This document shows, in pieces, positions 13,597 to 25,654 of a stretch of DNA of 64,000 nucleotides (its first letter is position 1; every line of letters starts with the position of its first letter). This stretch comes from Ichthyophthirius multifiliis (lineage: Eukaryota > Ciliophora > Oligohymenophorea > Hymenostomatida), in the NCBI RefSeq assembly GCF_000220395.1, contig NW_004086062.1, positions 2,787 to 66,786 on the forward strand, in the 5' to 3' direction. Under the pieces are notes generated by a model, which did no database searches, was not told the DNA's origin, and was given only the letters and a program-made list of their open reading frames with translations. Made by a program: the position numbers and the translations under genes.

Positions 13597-14349
13597 ATGT
13601 TTTTATTTAAAAGAGGATTTTAGTATAAAAAACTATGCAATTTTTATTAATCTAACTAAAAGTATATCCCTAAAAATAACTCAGGAAAATTAATATTAGG
13701 AACTTTTGTTTCTTTAGGGTTATTATCAGCTGGATTTTATAAATATTAATAAAGTAAAAATTAAAATAGTATTAATTATTCAGATAATTAATTGATTTAG
13801 AAAGGAATTATAATTGATGATTAAAAAGAAATTCAATAGTATAGTAATTTTTTAGATTATAAATTTATCTTAAATTTTGATAAATGGGAGTTATAAAATG
13901 AAAAATAAGAATTAATTAAAAGTACTGATTTTAATGAAAATTATTATTTTATATTATTTAATTTAAATAATAATAAATAGTAATAGTTTGAGGATACAAT
14001 GAAGGAAGTTATTAATTTAATATAATAAAAATATCATAAGTGTTAAGAATATTAATATTATAAAAAAGATTTATTAAATCCAATAATCATTAATATTTAA
14101 AATAAGTAATAAGATAATATTAATATTTTTAATGGATATATTAATATAATTGATGATCAATAAAAGATAAATTAATAATTTTCAAGTTTAATTTCCAATA
14201 GTTATTAAGATAGAATTTTTATTGCTGACGGATCTAATGGCTAAGTTGTTTCGTTTAAATATGGTGATAATCTTAAAGGCAGTGTGATAGCTAAATTTAT
14301 TCTAAACTACTTAAATGAATAGTCTATTTTTAGATAGATTTTAAAATGA
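13597..14349 (+). CDS. Single-pass membrane protein, possibly mitochondrial
   Basis: Intronless frame of 250 residues. The N-terminus is basic with aromatic and Cys residues (MFLFKRGFQYKKLCNFYQSN) and few acids, as in a mitochondrial presequence. One membrane segment follows at about 33-50 (KLILGTFVSLGLLSAGFYKY). The rest is soluble, Gln/Asn/Asp-rich, and ends with an ordered segment containing RIFIADGSNGQVVSFKYGD. The layout (presequence, one helix, intermembrane-space domain) fits small inner-membrane proteins, but I see no SCO-type Cys pair or other diagnostic motif. The name is therefore only structural. Composition and codon use match the neighbouring genes. Confidence 0.7.
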
Positions 14350-15584
14350 TTTATTATTGCTTTTATTTTATATTTAATATACATTTTATATCTTTATTTC
14401 ATAAATTTTTATTTAAAAGTTTTTAATTTTATTATTAAAGTCATTATTATATAGATTTATAAAATATAATATTAACAATATTTTAAAAAAATTAAATTAA
14501 ATGATGTTTTATTAAATAAAAACTTTATAAAATTTAAAAAAATAAATAATGAAAATAATAAATATTATCGTAAAGAATTAATAAAATAAATATTTTAAAA
14601 TTATTTACATTAAGTTAATATCATTTTCTTTAAAAAAAAAAAAAAAATGTTATTAATACATGCAAAGAGTAGAAATTAAATCTACAAAATTCTTAAAAAT
14701 TTTTAAATTTAGAATAAATTTAAATAAATATTTTTATTTTATTGAAGTTTATTTATAAAATTTTTATAAGTAATATAAATAATGATATTGTACATTTAAA
14801 TTATAAATAAATTAAAATTTTTCATTTTAAAAAAAAATAACAATATGTTATGGATTATCTCGAATACTTTAATAGTTTATTTATCTAGCTTTTTAAAGGT
14901 TTTTTAAAATTTTGATAAAAAATAATCTATTATTATCTATCTAAAATGTAATTGTTTAACTATTAAACAAATAAAATGTTAAATAAACCAAATTTTAATA
15001 AAATAATAAAAGCATATTATTTGACAACTATCCTTTTATAAAATTAAAATATTAATTATTTATTTCTTTGTGATTTATCTAAAAAAATATAACTTATGTT
15101 TATCAAAATATTTTATTTACTTATAAAAGGTTAAACTATAATAACCATTTTAAGGAACTAAAAGTTTAAATCTAATTATATAAAAAAAGTTCAAATATAA
15201 TTATATAAAAAAAAAATATTAAATAAATATTAATGTAGTTTTTAATAAAAAAAATATGGATTAAATTGAAAATTATGAATTACAGATATAAAAAAGTTAT
15301 TTTAAAATGTTTAAATAAAAGGACTGTCTATTTATAAATGGAATAAAAGTAAAATTAATAAAATAAAATTATTTAAAGTATGATTATAAATACTTTATTT
15401 TCATTAAATATTTATTTATTTTATGTGTATTATAAAAATACTTTTTTTTTTTAATATATTTTTATTAAATTTGTTTTTAAAAAAAATTTTTGAGCGTGTT
15501 AATTAATTAAATCAAAATATATATAAATATTCTTTTTTATTTATAAATAAATAATTACACGAAAGAAAAAATATATAATTAATA
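14350..15584. other. Intergenic, A/T low complexity
   Basis: Long A/T-rich spacer between two rightward genes with scattered poly-A runs. No motif-bearing frame and no structured RNA visible. Confidence 0.55.
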
Positions 15585-16685
15585 ATGAAACCAAAAATAT
15601 ATCGAAGAAAATCATTTTAAATTGATAAATCTTTTAATTGTAGGGCTCTAAAATGTAAAAAAAAATATGGATCATATCCTGCTTTATTAGCTCACATTAA
15701 ATGCAAACATGGTGGCTTTTCAGTACAAAAAATATATGAATTAGCATAAAAAGAGCGTCAATAATAAATAAAACAAAGCCGTAAAATAGGAAAAAGTTAT
15801 TTTAAAAGAAGACCTTTAAAATAATAAAGAGATACAGAAGTAAAAGTAGAATGAAAATGAAAATTTCGATAATAATAATTTATCAATAAAAAGCCAAAGG
15901 ATTTTACAAAAAAAATCTCGTTAGGAATAATTATTGTAATAATAATAATTACAATAATAATCTTAATAATAATTATATTTATCATAATAATAATTAATTT
16001 TAAGTAAGAAAAAAGGACCAGGAAGACCGAAAAAAGGCGAAGCAATTAGTATTAGTTTTAATACTTAAAATTAAACTAATAAAAATTAAAATGAATTAGA
16101 TACTTAAAACGGAATTTAAGACATCTAATAATAACAAAAATAATAAGCTTCTTATATTAAGTAGTATATTTAAGATATTATCATTATTTTAAAGAATAGT
16201 TAATTTTTAATTAACTCTGATAAAAAAGAATTAAAAAATTTGAATAGTAATTAAAGTATCCTTTAGGATTTTCCAGTTATTAAATAGAGTAATTAGAATT
16301 TACTTGAAAAAATAAAAAATTAAATAAAAGAAATAAAAGAATTAGATATTTAATAAAATAATAATAATATGGATACTGTTTAAAAACTTGCCTTTGTATT
16401 ATGTTTTTTATGGAAAAAACTAATATCAAAATATAGTTTTTCAAAGAATTTTGCTATTTTTTAGGTTATTTGTATGCTGTATTAGATATTAAAAAAATTG
16501 AAATTTATGAAATATGCTAAAAAGAGTTTTATAATATTTATACCTATGTGTCTAATTCTATTTGTTATGGAGCTAATTAAAATGAATTATAAATTTTAAA
16601 ATAACTTTTGAATGAAGAAAGTAAGATTAATTTATTTATTTAAGATTTGTTATGGATTTTATTAAAAATAGTTTATAAAAATTGA
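15585..16685 (+). CDS. C2H2 zinc-finger and AT-hook protein
   Basis: The first exon encodes one C2H2 finger near residue 20 (CRALKCKKKYGSYPALLAHI followed by KCKH; spacing C-x4-C-x12-H-x4-H). A poly-Gln run precedes an AT-hook, KKKGPGRPKKGEA. The frame then changes twice. A 41-nt GT..AG intron at 16396-16436 explains the second change and restores a good C-terminus (KEFCYFLGYLYAVLDIKKIE through to LLKIVYKN). The first change near 15,840-15,925 fits an 85-nt GT..AG intron at 15840-15924, or else a one-base shift, because the skipped part also looks coding. DNA binding is likely from the finger and the hook; the target is unknown. Stop TGA at 16683-16685. Confidence 0.75.
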
Positions 16686-17158
16686 ATAAAAAAAAAAAAT
16701 TTATATATATTTGTAAAAAAAAAAAAAACCAATTAATAATAGCATAAAGTTCTTTTGTTTTTAGTTTCTTTAGGAATATTATTGTAATATTTTATTTATA
16801 TAATCTAAATTGATATTTTAAAAATATTTTTTATTTTATTTTATATTTCTTAATAAATTAATTGTTTATATTAACATCAGAGAAATAAATAATATGAATT
16901 AGAATTAAGATTAAATATATTTAGAATGTAAATATAAATATTTATAATTATCTAAATGAAATTTATATCTTAATATATATATTTATTATAAATAAATTAT
17001 CAATTTAATCTAAAAACTAATTTAAATATTATTATAATTTTGAATATGTTTTATGTATAAAATATTAAAATTTTAGAAAAAAATTTATAGATTTAAATTT
17101 TAGTCTTTTTTATAACAAAAAATTAAAAAAATTAAATATTTTTTATATTATATATAAA
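16686..17158. other. Intergenic, A/T low complexity
   Basis: Spacer between two rightward genes. It should hold the 3' end of the zinc-finger gene and the promoter of the next gene, but I see no named element. Confidence 0.5.
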
Positions 17159-18919
17159 ATGAATCAAGATTAAGAATTACTATAATTTACTTAGAATGTT
17201 TTCAAAAAAGAAACTCAAATAAAAAGGTTTTTAAAAGGTATTTTATGAATCTTTATTTAATAATATCTAATTAATTATTTTAGAAATCGAATTTTTATCT
17301 AATCTTGATTCTGAATAATATTAAATACAATTAGAATATTATGCATTAGGAATAAAAATATCGGTAAATAAAACATTTTTTAATACAAAATTATTTAAAT
17401 TAAATTTTAAAAACAATCTTATAATTTATATAATTAAATATGTTTGACTATTTGCTTCAAAAATAATAGATATAACTCTAACAAAAACTTTTTTTAGATA
17501 ATACTAATTTATCATATCTTTTAAATTATTAACCAATATAATTTGAAATTTAAATAGATGATTAATATCCTTTTATTTCACCAAAAGTGTTATGTAAATC
17601 TACAGTAAAATAAAAAAAATAAAAAAAATATTTACAAAAATAAGTTTACATATCCAAGTTTAGCTGACGGAAGAGATTTACATGAAAATATATTGAATAT
17701 ATAATGGAATCCAACTAAGTTATTATATTAAATGATATTATAAATACCAAATTTTTTAGTTAACAAAATAAATAATTTATTACTAATTTTATTTTTATTT
17801 AAAAAATAAGAAAACTTTATTAGAAAATAAAAATGATAAAAATTATTTAATAAAACTCGGATAATTTAAAATAAATTTTTAATATGATTTAGATAATTTT
17901 GTTAAAATGTAAGCTGTTTATGTATTTGAAATTGTAAATAATGGATATTTAATATTATCAGAATCTAATTTTTTAATATTTGATTTAATTTAGGAAAATA
18001 TAATAATATTAAAAGAATAGTAATATTTAAGACATTTAAAAAACATTAAAAGATAAAAAGATAAGCCTTAAATTATTTAAATTGAGTGGAAAAATAATTC
18101 ATAAATAAGTGTTTTTTCAATACATGAAAGTGATAAATTCTTTGATACAATAATGAAACTTAAATAATAAGACGGTGCTAAAATTACTAATAATGAAGGC
18201 AAAATTTTGAAAATTTAAAACAATTAAATTCCTGAAAGTTAAGTAACTTTGTAAGCTTATGAAGATATTGATATTGATTTAATTAATAAAAATATTTAGA
18301 TTTACGAATAATAGTTTTACAAAAAAAATGATGAAAATATGATTAGTTTATTAATGAACATGTATTAAAAAGCTATTTATTATTATTCAGCTTTAGAAGA
18401 TGAAAGATTTAAAGGTTTTTTATTTAACTATACTTATATATATCATTTTCAAATAAAGATTATGTTCAAAAATTATAAAATATGTTTGCGTAAAAGTAAG
18501 TTTAAGAATATTTAGATAAAAAAGAGGAAAATATTAAATAAGTGAAGATGCTATAAAAATAAAATAGTTAGACTAGTTTATCTTTTGAATTAAATAGTAG
18601 TGGATATAAAATAAATACAAAAAAAGACATAAAATTTTTTACCTAATAATAATATGAAGATCAAGACAAGAAAACCAGTCAAAATGAAAATTAAAATATT
18701 AAAGATGATTTATAAAAAGAATTTAAAAAAGAAGAATATAAATAAAATGATGATGATGGAAGTGATAAAAATGTCATTTAATAAGATGTTAAATATGAAA
18801 ATAATATATAAAATATGCAAAATTAAAGTTTGAACACTGAAAATAGTGAAATTAATTAATAAAAAATAAAATAAAATAAAAAACCTCCAGCAAGAAAAGT
18901 TGTTAAAAAAGATAAATGA
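17159..18919 (+). CDS. E2-like (UEV) fold plus PH-like domain protein
   Basis: At least four short introns (for example about 17,239-17,284, 17,365-17,472 and 18,415-18,460) give a protein of about 480 residues. Residues about 35-130 have a ubiquitin-conjugating-enzyme fold: QYPFISPKVLCKSTFTYP, then LADGRDLHENIL and WNPTKLLYQMILQIPNFL match the E2 order of P-P-K-V, the N-I-L loop and the W-x-P-x-x-x-L-L helix. The position of the E2 catalytic Cys is not Cys (LHENIL), so it should be an inactive variant. Residues about 165-260 resemble a PH domain (VFEIVNNGYLILSESNFL, then IEWKNNSQISVFSI). A helical segment (NMYQKAIYYYSALEDERFK) and an acidic, Gln-rich tail ending in a basic PPARKVVKKDK follow. 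A trafficking or ubiquitin-recognition scaffold is an inference. Confidence 0.75.
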
Positions 18920-19124
18920 ATTATAAAATTTACAGAATTAATTTTGTTAAATTATATTAAAAGCTTTTCGTTTAAAAAAAGAACAAATATTATTCATATA
19001 TTTTTTTGTAATATTATTAAATAAACAAATGAAATATAAATTATTAGAAGTTGAAAATTTATATTCATATTGTACTTGATAATAATAAAATTCAATAAAA
19101 ATAAATAAAATATAATTTATAAAA

Positions 19125-21830
19125 TCAAAAGCCCTCGTCCCATTTAGTATCTAAGTTAGCATCTTTATCTATGGGTCTAACATTTTATTCAGCCTTTAAT
19201 AATTTAAATGATAATAAAGTTTAATAAAAAAATATATATTTACTTATATTTCATCAATTATTAATTTCTTTTATTCCTCAAATTCTTATATTTCTTTATC
19301 TGTAAGTAATTTATCAGCTGAAGGAATATAAGGAGCTTTTAACTCTTTATCAAGGAGTTTATCCCAATCGAAGTTTTCGAACCATGGGTTGGATTTTAAA
19401 GTAGCGTAAGATCCACCTAACCTGACTTCAGGTACTCTACTAAGAAGTTAATCCATTAATTTTTTTGCCTTCTTATCTTTTAAATATGTGGGGTATGTAA
19501 TTTCTTTTTTTATTATATCTTCATATATCTCATATGGATCTTCGGCTTCTTCACCAAAAGGAACCATTCCGCACATAAATTCATATAAGCAAATACCTAC
19601 AGACCATAAGTCAATATAACAATTATAACCTTTTCCACATATTATTTCTGGAGCCATATAATGAGGAGTTCCAATAATTGTAAATGTTCTATTTCCTAAA
19701 CCATGTCTTCCTTTTAATATTTTAGCTGTTCCTAAGTCGATTAATTTTAAGTATCCCTTTTTTTAATTTTTTTATATTTATTTAACTTTTTTATTTACTT
19801 ATTCATCTGCCATTATATTTTCTGGTTTCATGTCTCTATATATTATGTTTTAATGATGTAAATATTCTAATATCATTATCATTGAGGCTGTGTAAAACTA
19901 CGAATCATACGTATTTAATAATCCTTTTTTTAATTTTTTTTTTTTTAAAAAAAAAAAATACCAATATCTCTTATGATATCAAATAATTCAATTCCTTTAA
20001 TATATTCAACCAAAAAATAAACATCACATGAGTCTTTAAATGACCTTGCATATTATATTATAAAAGGAAAATTAACAAGTTCAAGGACTGCTTTTTCTTA
20101 CTTTAATGATTTTTTATGTAATTTAGAAAATTTTAATAAAAATATATTTTACACATATGTATTTTTCTAAACTTTACTCAGATATTTACGCTTTATTAAA
20201 ACTTTTTAAGGCATAGTAGTTATTATCATATTTGGCTTTTACTAAATAAACAGGTCCGAACTGACCAAAAGCTAAAAAAAATAAAAAAAAAGTAAATATA
20301 AATATATTAACCTAAAGTTTTAATATATATTAATTCGTTTAATTTTATGTTTTAGAATTCTTTTCTTTTATTTTAGTCAGCTTTTTACATTTTTTTTTCT
20401 TAATTTTTTTAATTATTAGCTATAATTTCTTCTAGATTTCCTCCAATACATTCAACAAAATTTTCGGAAGTAATTTCTGCAATAACTCCATCTGTTTCCA
20501 TAACAATATCATCTTCAAAAGTCTTATTTTTATTGCTTTCCAGCATATATTCTTCACCCCAAGCTTAGGCTTTGGAAGCTACAATCATTCCACTTTTAGC
20601 CTTTTTTAGGGATCCTTCAATGATAACAACGATTTTTTGATTTGCAACAGTTCCTTTTTTCATTATAACATCACCAGCTTTGTATGAAGATATTTTCATA
20701 ACATCTAATACTTTATCAATTTAAGCTTTATTAAGTTTTTACAAATGCACATTTTTATCAAAAGCCCATTTTTATAAGTTTCTAAATGTAACAGCATGAA
20801 CTTGATCTCCTAGAACTTTTGTTAATGTATCTCTTCCTAAAGCTAAGCATTTTACCTCATCTTCTGCTCTTACAGTCATTTACCTTACAGTGTTGTAATA
20901 TAATGCTTATTCTCCAAAAGAATCGCCTTTATATAATTTACGTACTTCTTTATTTGCTTTTAATACAGTTACATTTCCCTATAATTTTATTTATATTTAA
21001 AAATATATAAATATATTTACTTCTTTTATAATATAAAATGATGAGGCAGGATCTCCTTCAGTTACAATAACTTGATTTTTGTAAAATTTCTACACAATCA
21101 AAACTGCAGCTATAGCATCTTTTTATTCATTTGTTAAATTATGGAAAAACCTAACTACTTCCATAAATTTTCGATTTTCTTCGTATTCTTTTGTAATCAT
21201 TTCTTCTACAGCTCTACGGAAAGTGTTTCTATCAATTCCCCATAAAAAACAATGTTCTAATGCTTTTACAGAAGCAGAACGTGGCGCATTATATAATAAA
21301 GCTAGTTCTCCAAAACCATCTCCTGCTTTTAATTCTCTTTTGGACTTTTCATTGACTATAACTTCCATAGCCCCTCTTTCTAAAATAAAAAAACTTGTAG
21401 CATTATCACTTTATTTAAATATATAATCATTAATAGCAACTTCACAATAAAACATTTTCTTTACTATATTTTCACTTATTTATATAAATATATTTAAATA
21501 GATAATAAATATTTTTTTATTATACAGTTCTGCTTCATTTAAATTATAAAAAACGAAATGATTTTTTAAACATGTTATTATAAATGTATTATCATTAGGT
21601 GTTTTCTTTTTCTATACAGCTATTATATTTTCATATATAATTTCTCCTTCTGCTGTCATGTTTGGTCCTTTTTTTTTGTTTTCCTATTCATTTTTTAATT
21701 TTTATTTTTTAAATAATTTAAATTTATTTTTTTAGAAAAAAAAAATATTTACATTATCAACTTCTCCAGATTACTTGTTAGGATTTTCATTATCGTCTAC
21801 ACTTTGAGGATCTTATTTTGAATTGTTCAT
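19125..21830 (-). CDS. cGMP-dependent protein kinase (PKG), AGC family
   Basis: About nine introns of 38-70 nt interrupt the gene. The product has three cyclic-nucleotide-binding domains in a row: one with GDGFGELALLYNAPRSASVK (phosphate-binding cassette), one with GDSFGEQALYYNTVRQMTVR, and a third, weaker copy with AQAWGEEYMLESN. The kinase domain follows: AFGQFGPVYLVKAKYDNNYY, ALKSF (ATP-binding Lys), YRDMKPEN (catalytic Asp), LIDLGTAK (metal-binding Asp), FTIIGTPHYMAPEI (activation loop) and DLWSVGICLYEFMCG. The C-terminus ends TKWDEGF. Multiple nucleotide sites before an AGC kinase are typical of ciliate and apicomplexan PKG. It phosphorylates Ser/Thr when cGMP (possibly cAMP) binds. Two oddities: the first Gly of the Gly-loop is Ala, its codon being split by an intron, and DFG is DLG. 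The first ATG at 21830 gives a short acidic N-terminus. Confidence 0.97.
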
Positions 21831-22720
21831 AATAATTTTTTAATTTATTATGTTGCAATTTTTATTTATTTCTGATTTATTTAATTTAATTTAATTTTAA
21901 TAATTAGCAAAATATATATAATTTTTTTTAAATCTTTTATAATGATTTTTTCATTAAAAATTACTATTTCTTTTTTTTTTTTTATGTTTCTATTAATATT
22001 TTTATAGTTATTTATTTAAATTTTTTAAGCCTTTAATGATTTTTAAAATTGTTTATTTAAAATTTTATATAAAATTTTAATATAAAATGTATTTTTTTTT
22101 AAATATTACATATAATTAAAAATAATATTAATAATCGATTCTATAAATTAATATTTTTAAAATTAAATTAATAAATATTTTTTTTAATGAATATTTAATA
22201 TTTTTTTCAGATTAAAAAATACTCATTATAATATTCTATAAATTATTTAAATGAAAAAAATGCTGAAAATGTATTTGAATTTTAAAATTTAGTTCTTAAG
22301 TATTTTATTATTTATATTAATAACATAAGATTTTTTGATTAAATATGCATAAATTAAAAATATATTTTCAAGATTTGACAATTTCGATATTGCATTGTTT
22401 TCTTTTACTTAACTATAAATTTGAATTATGATTCCATATTACTATTTTAAATGAAAACAAAAGTTTAGAAATATTAAAAATAAATCAAAGTTTAATTTAA
22501 TTAATTATTTTATTGTTAGCTATTAATTTTAAATAAGAAAAATTTAATTTATAAAGTTTTTGAAAATATATTAACTTGGAATAATTTGTAAAACTTAAGC
22601 ATAATAAATAATTCCTTTTATAAAATATAAAAACAGAAAGAATGTTAATAACTTACAATTTTACATATAAAATGTTTACTTTTAAATTTAATATTAATTA
22701 ATTAATTTTAATTTAATAAT
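21831..22720. other. Intergenic, A/T low complexity
   Basis: Spacer between two leftward genes; poly-T/A tracts dominate. It holds the PKG promoter at the right side of the PKG start. No coding frame with a motif. Confidence 0.55.
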
Positions 22721-24283
22721 TCAAATTTCTTACTTTACTATTTTAAATAAAATATAAATAGCTGGAATTAAAAATAACGGCACAAAAGTAATTCCTAAAA
22801 TTAGCAGACCGATAATTTTAGCTTTTTTATGTTTTCTTCTTTGTCTAAATGTAGTATTATGTCTATAAATATAATTAGGTGTCAAAACAGCTATTACAGC
22901 AACAACAATTGGAAATGCAATAATTAATAATAAAGCAATCAAAACAATTAGTATAAGTTTAGGAAATAAAGTTAAATAGTTCCTTAGTTTATAATTTTTA
23001 GGCAGAGCTTAATTGTTATATTATCTTCCTGGGCACCCAAATATATTCAAATAATTAAAATGAGAATATCTAATATTTATTAATTTACAAAGCCAACAAA
23101 AGCTTACTTAACACATTGGACATGTCATTTTATTGCAACCTTTTGTAATTTTTTTATTTTGAATTCATATATGATTCTTTACCTGACACTTTTTCTACTT
23201 TTACAGTACAATTAGGACAAAAAGATATTTCATACTTATATATTGCTTATTGAAAGTCTTCTTACATCTTATCTTAACAGGTAATTCCTTTATTTTTTTA
23301 TCTAAATTAATTTTATTTATTTTATTTTTTTCTAACCTTCATGCCAATCGTTTCCGCATAAAAAGCACATAATATTTCCACATTCACATTTTGCTTAATT
23401 ACTTTTTTCATTTGCTTTAACGTATTTATTGCAACCTTCTTTACAACACCATTTAAGAGAAGGATCTTAGTTTATTATAAGAATCTTTTTAAATTATATG
23501 TATTTTTTAAATGAATTTTCATCAATAAGTTCTTCAATATTTTTATCTACATAACATTATTAACAATTATTCTATTTTATTTATAATTATAATTATAAAT
23601 TTATGAAAGTAAAAATAAATACATATGGGCATTTAATCCTTAATACATTATTAGTATTAATACAATTAATCAAATAGTTAAAAATACAATATTTACAGAA
23701 TTTATGGTCACATTCTTACTTTACATAAAAAAAAGAATTTTAATAGTTAATACAGCATATTTAACATTATAGATATCTTTCATCATTAACCAACATTTAC
23801 ATTTTTTATTATTCGAGTTATTTCAAAAATATGCTGGCACTATCTTGTATTTATATATTAGAAATGTCTTGTATTTTTTCTGTTTATTATACGCTTTCAA
23901 TATCTCCTTAATGAATATTTAATTTCTTTTTTATGATATAAACAAATTGTTAATATAAATATTTTTTAAGGAATAAAACTTTTATTTACAGAATCTTATT
24001 GTAACTTTATATATACTTAAGAATCAAATATATAACAAAATAATTATTCTTTTGTAATTTTTTCTATTTTATTATTTAATTCCACTTTTTATATTATTTA
24101 ATCTATATTTTCTTATATTAATTGCATTTCTGCTAACTTGTTTATTACCCATTTTATTTTATAAGTTTTATCATATATTTAAAAATCATTATTTAAATTC
24201 TAATTTTTTTATTATATATTATTTTAGTTTTATATTAAAAGAACATCTGAGCCTTATATAACTAAATTTTATTAATTTTTCAT
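22721..24283 (-). CDS. Membrane-anchored RBR E3 ubiquitin ligase (RNF19/RNF144 type)
   Basis: About five short introns, including 64 nt at 23926-23989. A Gln/Asn-rich N-terminus of about 150 residues leads to the RBR unit. RING1 is LQCQICCINYQNSFF, then ECDHKFCKYCIF and IKCPY. The IBR is KWCCKEGCNKYVKA, CECGNIMCFLCGNDWHE. RING2 is FCPNCTVKVEKVSGCNKM followed by CPMCQVSFCWLCK. The Cys in SGCNKM sits where RBR ligases carry the catalytic thioester Cys, so the enzyme should be active. Two hydrophobic helices near the C-terminus (LILIVLIALLLIIAFPIVV and IIGLLILGITFVPLFLIPA) should anchor it, with a basic loop between them, as in animal RNF19/RNF144 proteins. It would attach ubiquitin to targets at an organelle membrane. 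Start ATG at 24283 is the first in frame; exon 1 is supported by continuous charged helical sequence. Confidence 0.92.
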
Positions 24284-24551
24284 ATTATTTTTTTTGTTTT
24301 TTAATTGTGTTAATAATTATAAAAAATTTAAAATTATATATTTTTTAAAAATTCAATATTAATTATAAATTAATTTAATATTATAAAATAATAATATAAT
24401 TATTATTTATTATTTATTTTATATCTTTTTTTATATTATTTTTATTATATATATACAATTCATTATTAATATAATTACCAATATAAAAAATAAAAAAAAT
24501 AAATCAATAAAATTAAAGCAAAAATATTAAAATAAAATATTCAAAACTATT

Positions 24552-25593
24552 ATGTAAGATTAAACTGAATAAAAATAAAATTATTTATTTGATTAAATTA
24601 TTAATGAAGGATATAATCCAGAAGAATTTATGTAATTTATGTCTGAATATAAAGAAGGTATAAATATAGATAAAACTATAATAAAAATAATAAATATAAA
24701 TATAAAAAATAAAAAGATGGATAAAACATAGAAATATATACTATTGATGAATTAGTCATAGTAAATTATATAAAAAAATATAAATTTAATTTTTTAATAA
24801 TTCCTTAAAATTATTTTTATATTAAAGGTTGTTAATTAATTCAAGCAAAAATATCAAAAATAATAAGAAGAAAATTAAGAATACAATTAAAATTAATTTG
24901 ATGATAATTATTATTAGTAATAATTTGATTAAGATAATCAAAATTAATAAAAACAGAAAGAATAATAAAAGTAAAAAGAAACAAATAAAAGAGAAAAAAT
25001 TTAAGAAGAAAATGATATATTGCAATAAAAAAATCAATAAAAAGAACAATAACAAAATTAAAATTAAAAAGAAAAAGAATTAAATATGTAATAAGAGAAA
25101 TAATAATAATATATGCAATAATAACAATAATAATAAAAACAATAATAATTATAATAATAGTAATAATAATAATATTAATAATAATAATAATAAAAATAAA
25201 TAAAATAATAATAATAGTAATTATAATAATAATAATAATTGTAATAATAAAAGTAAATATAATAAGATATATTATTATAATAATAATAATACTAATAGTA
25301 ACAATAAAAGTAAGTATAAAATTAAAAGCAATAATAATAAAAAATATAATAACAATAACAATAACAATAACAATAACAATAACAATAACAATAACAATAA
25401 CAATAACAATAACAATAACAATAACAATAACAATAACAATAACAATAACAATAACAATAACAATAACAATAACAATAACAATAACAATAACAATAACAAT
25501 AACAATAACAATAACAATAACAATAACAATAACAATAACAATAACAATAACAATAACAATAACAATAACAATAACAATAACAATAACAATAAC

Positions 25594-25654
<61 letters not shown>

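Noticed and set aside
25275-25595. Poly-leucine protein of 106 residues on the minus strand
   Set aside because: It is the antisense reading of the CAA/TAA glutamine tract inside the sorting-nexin exon.
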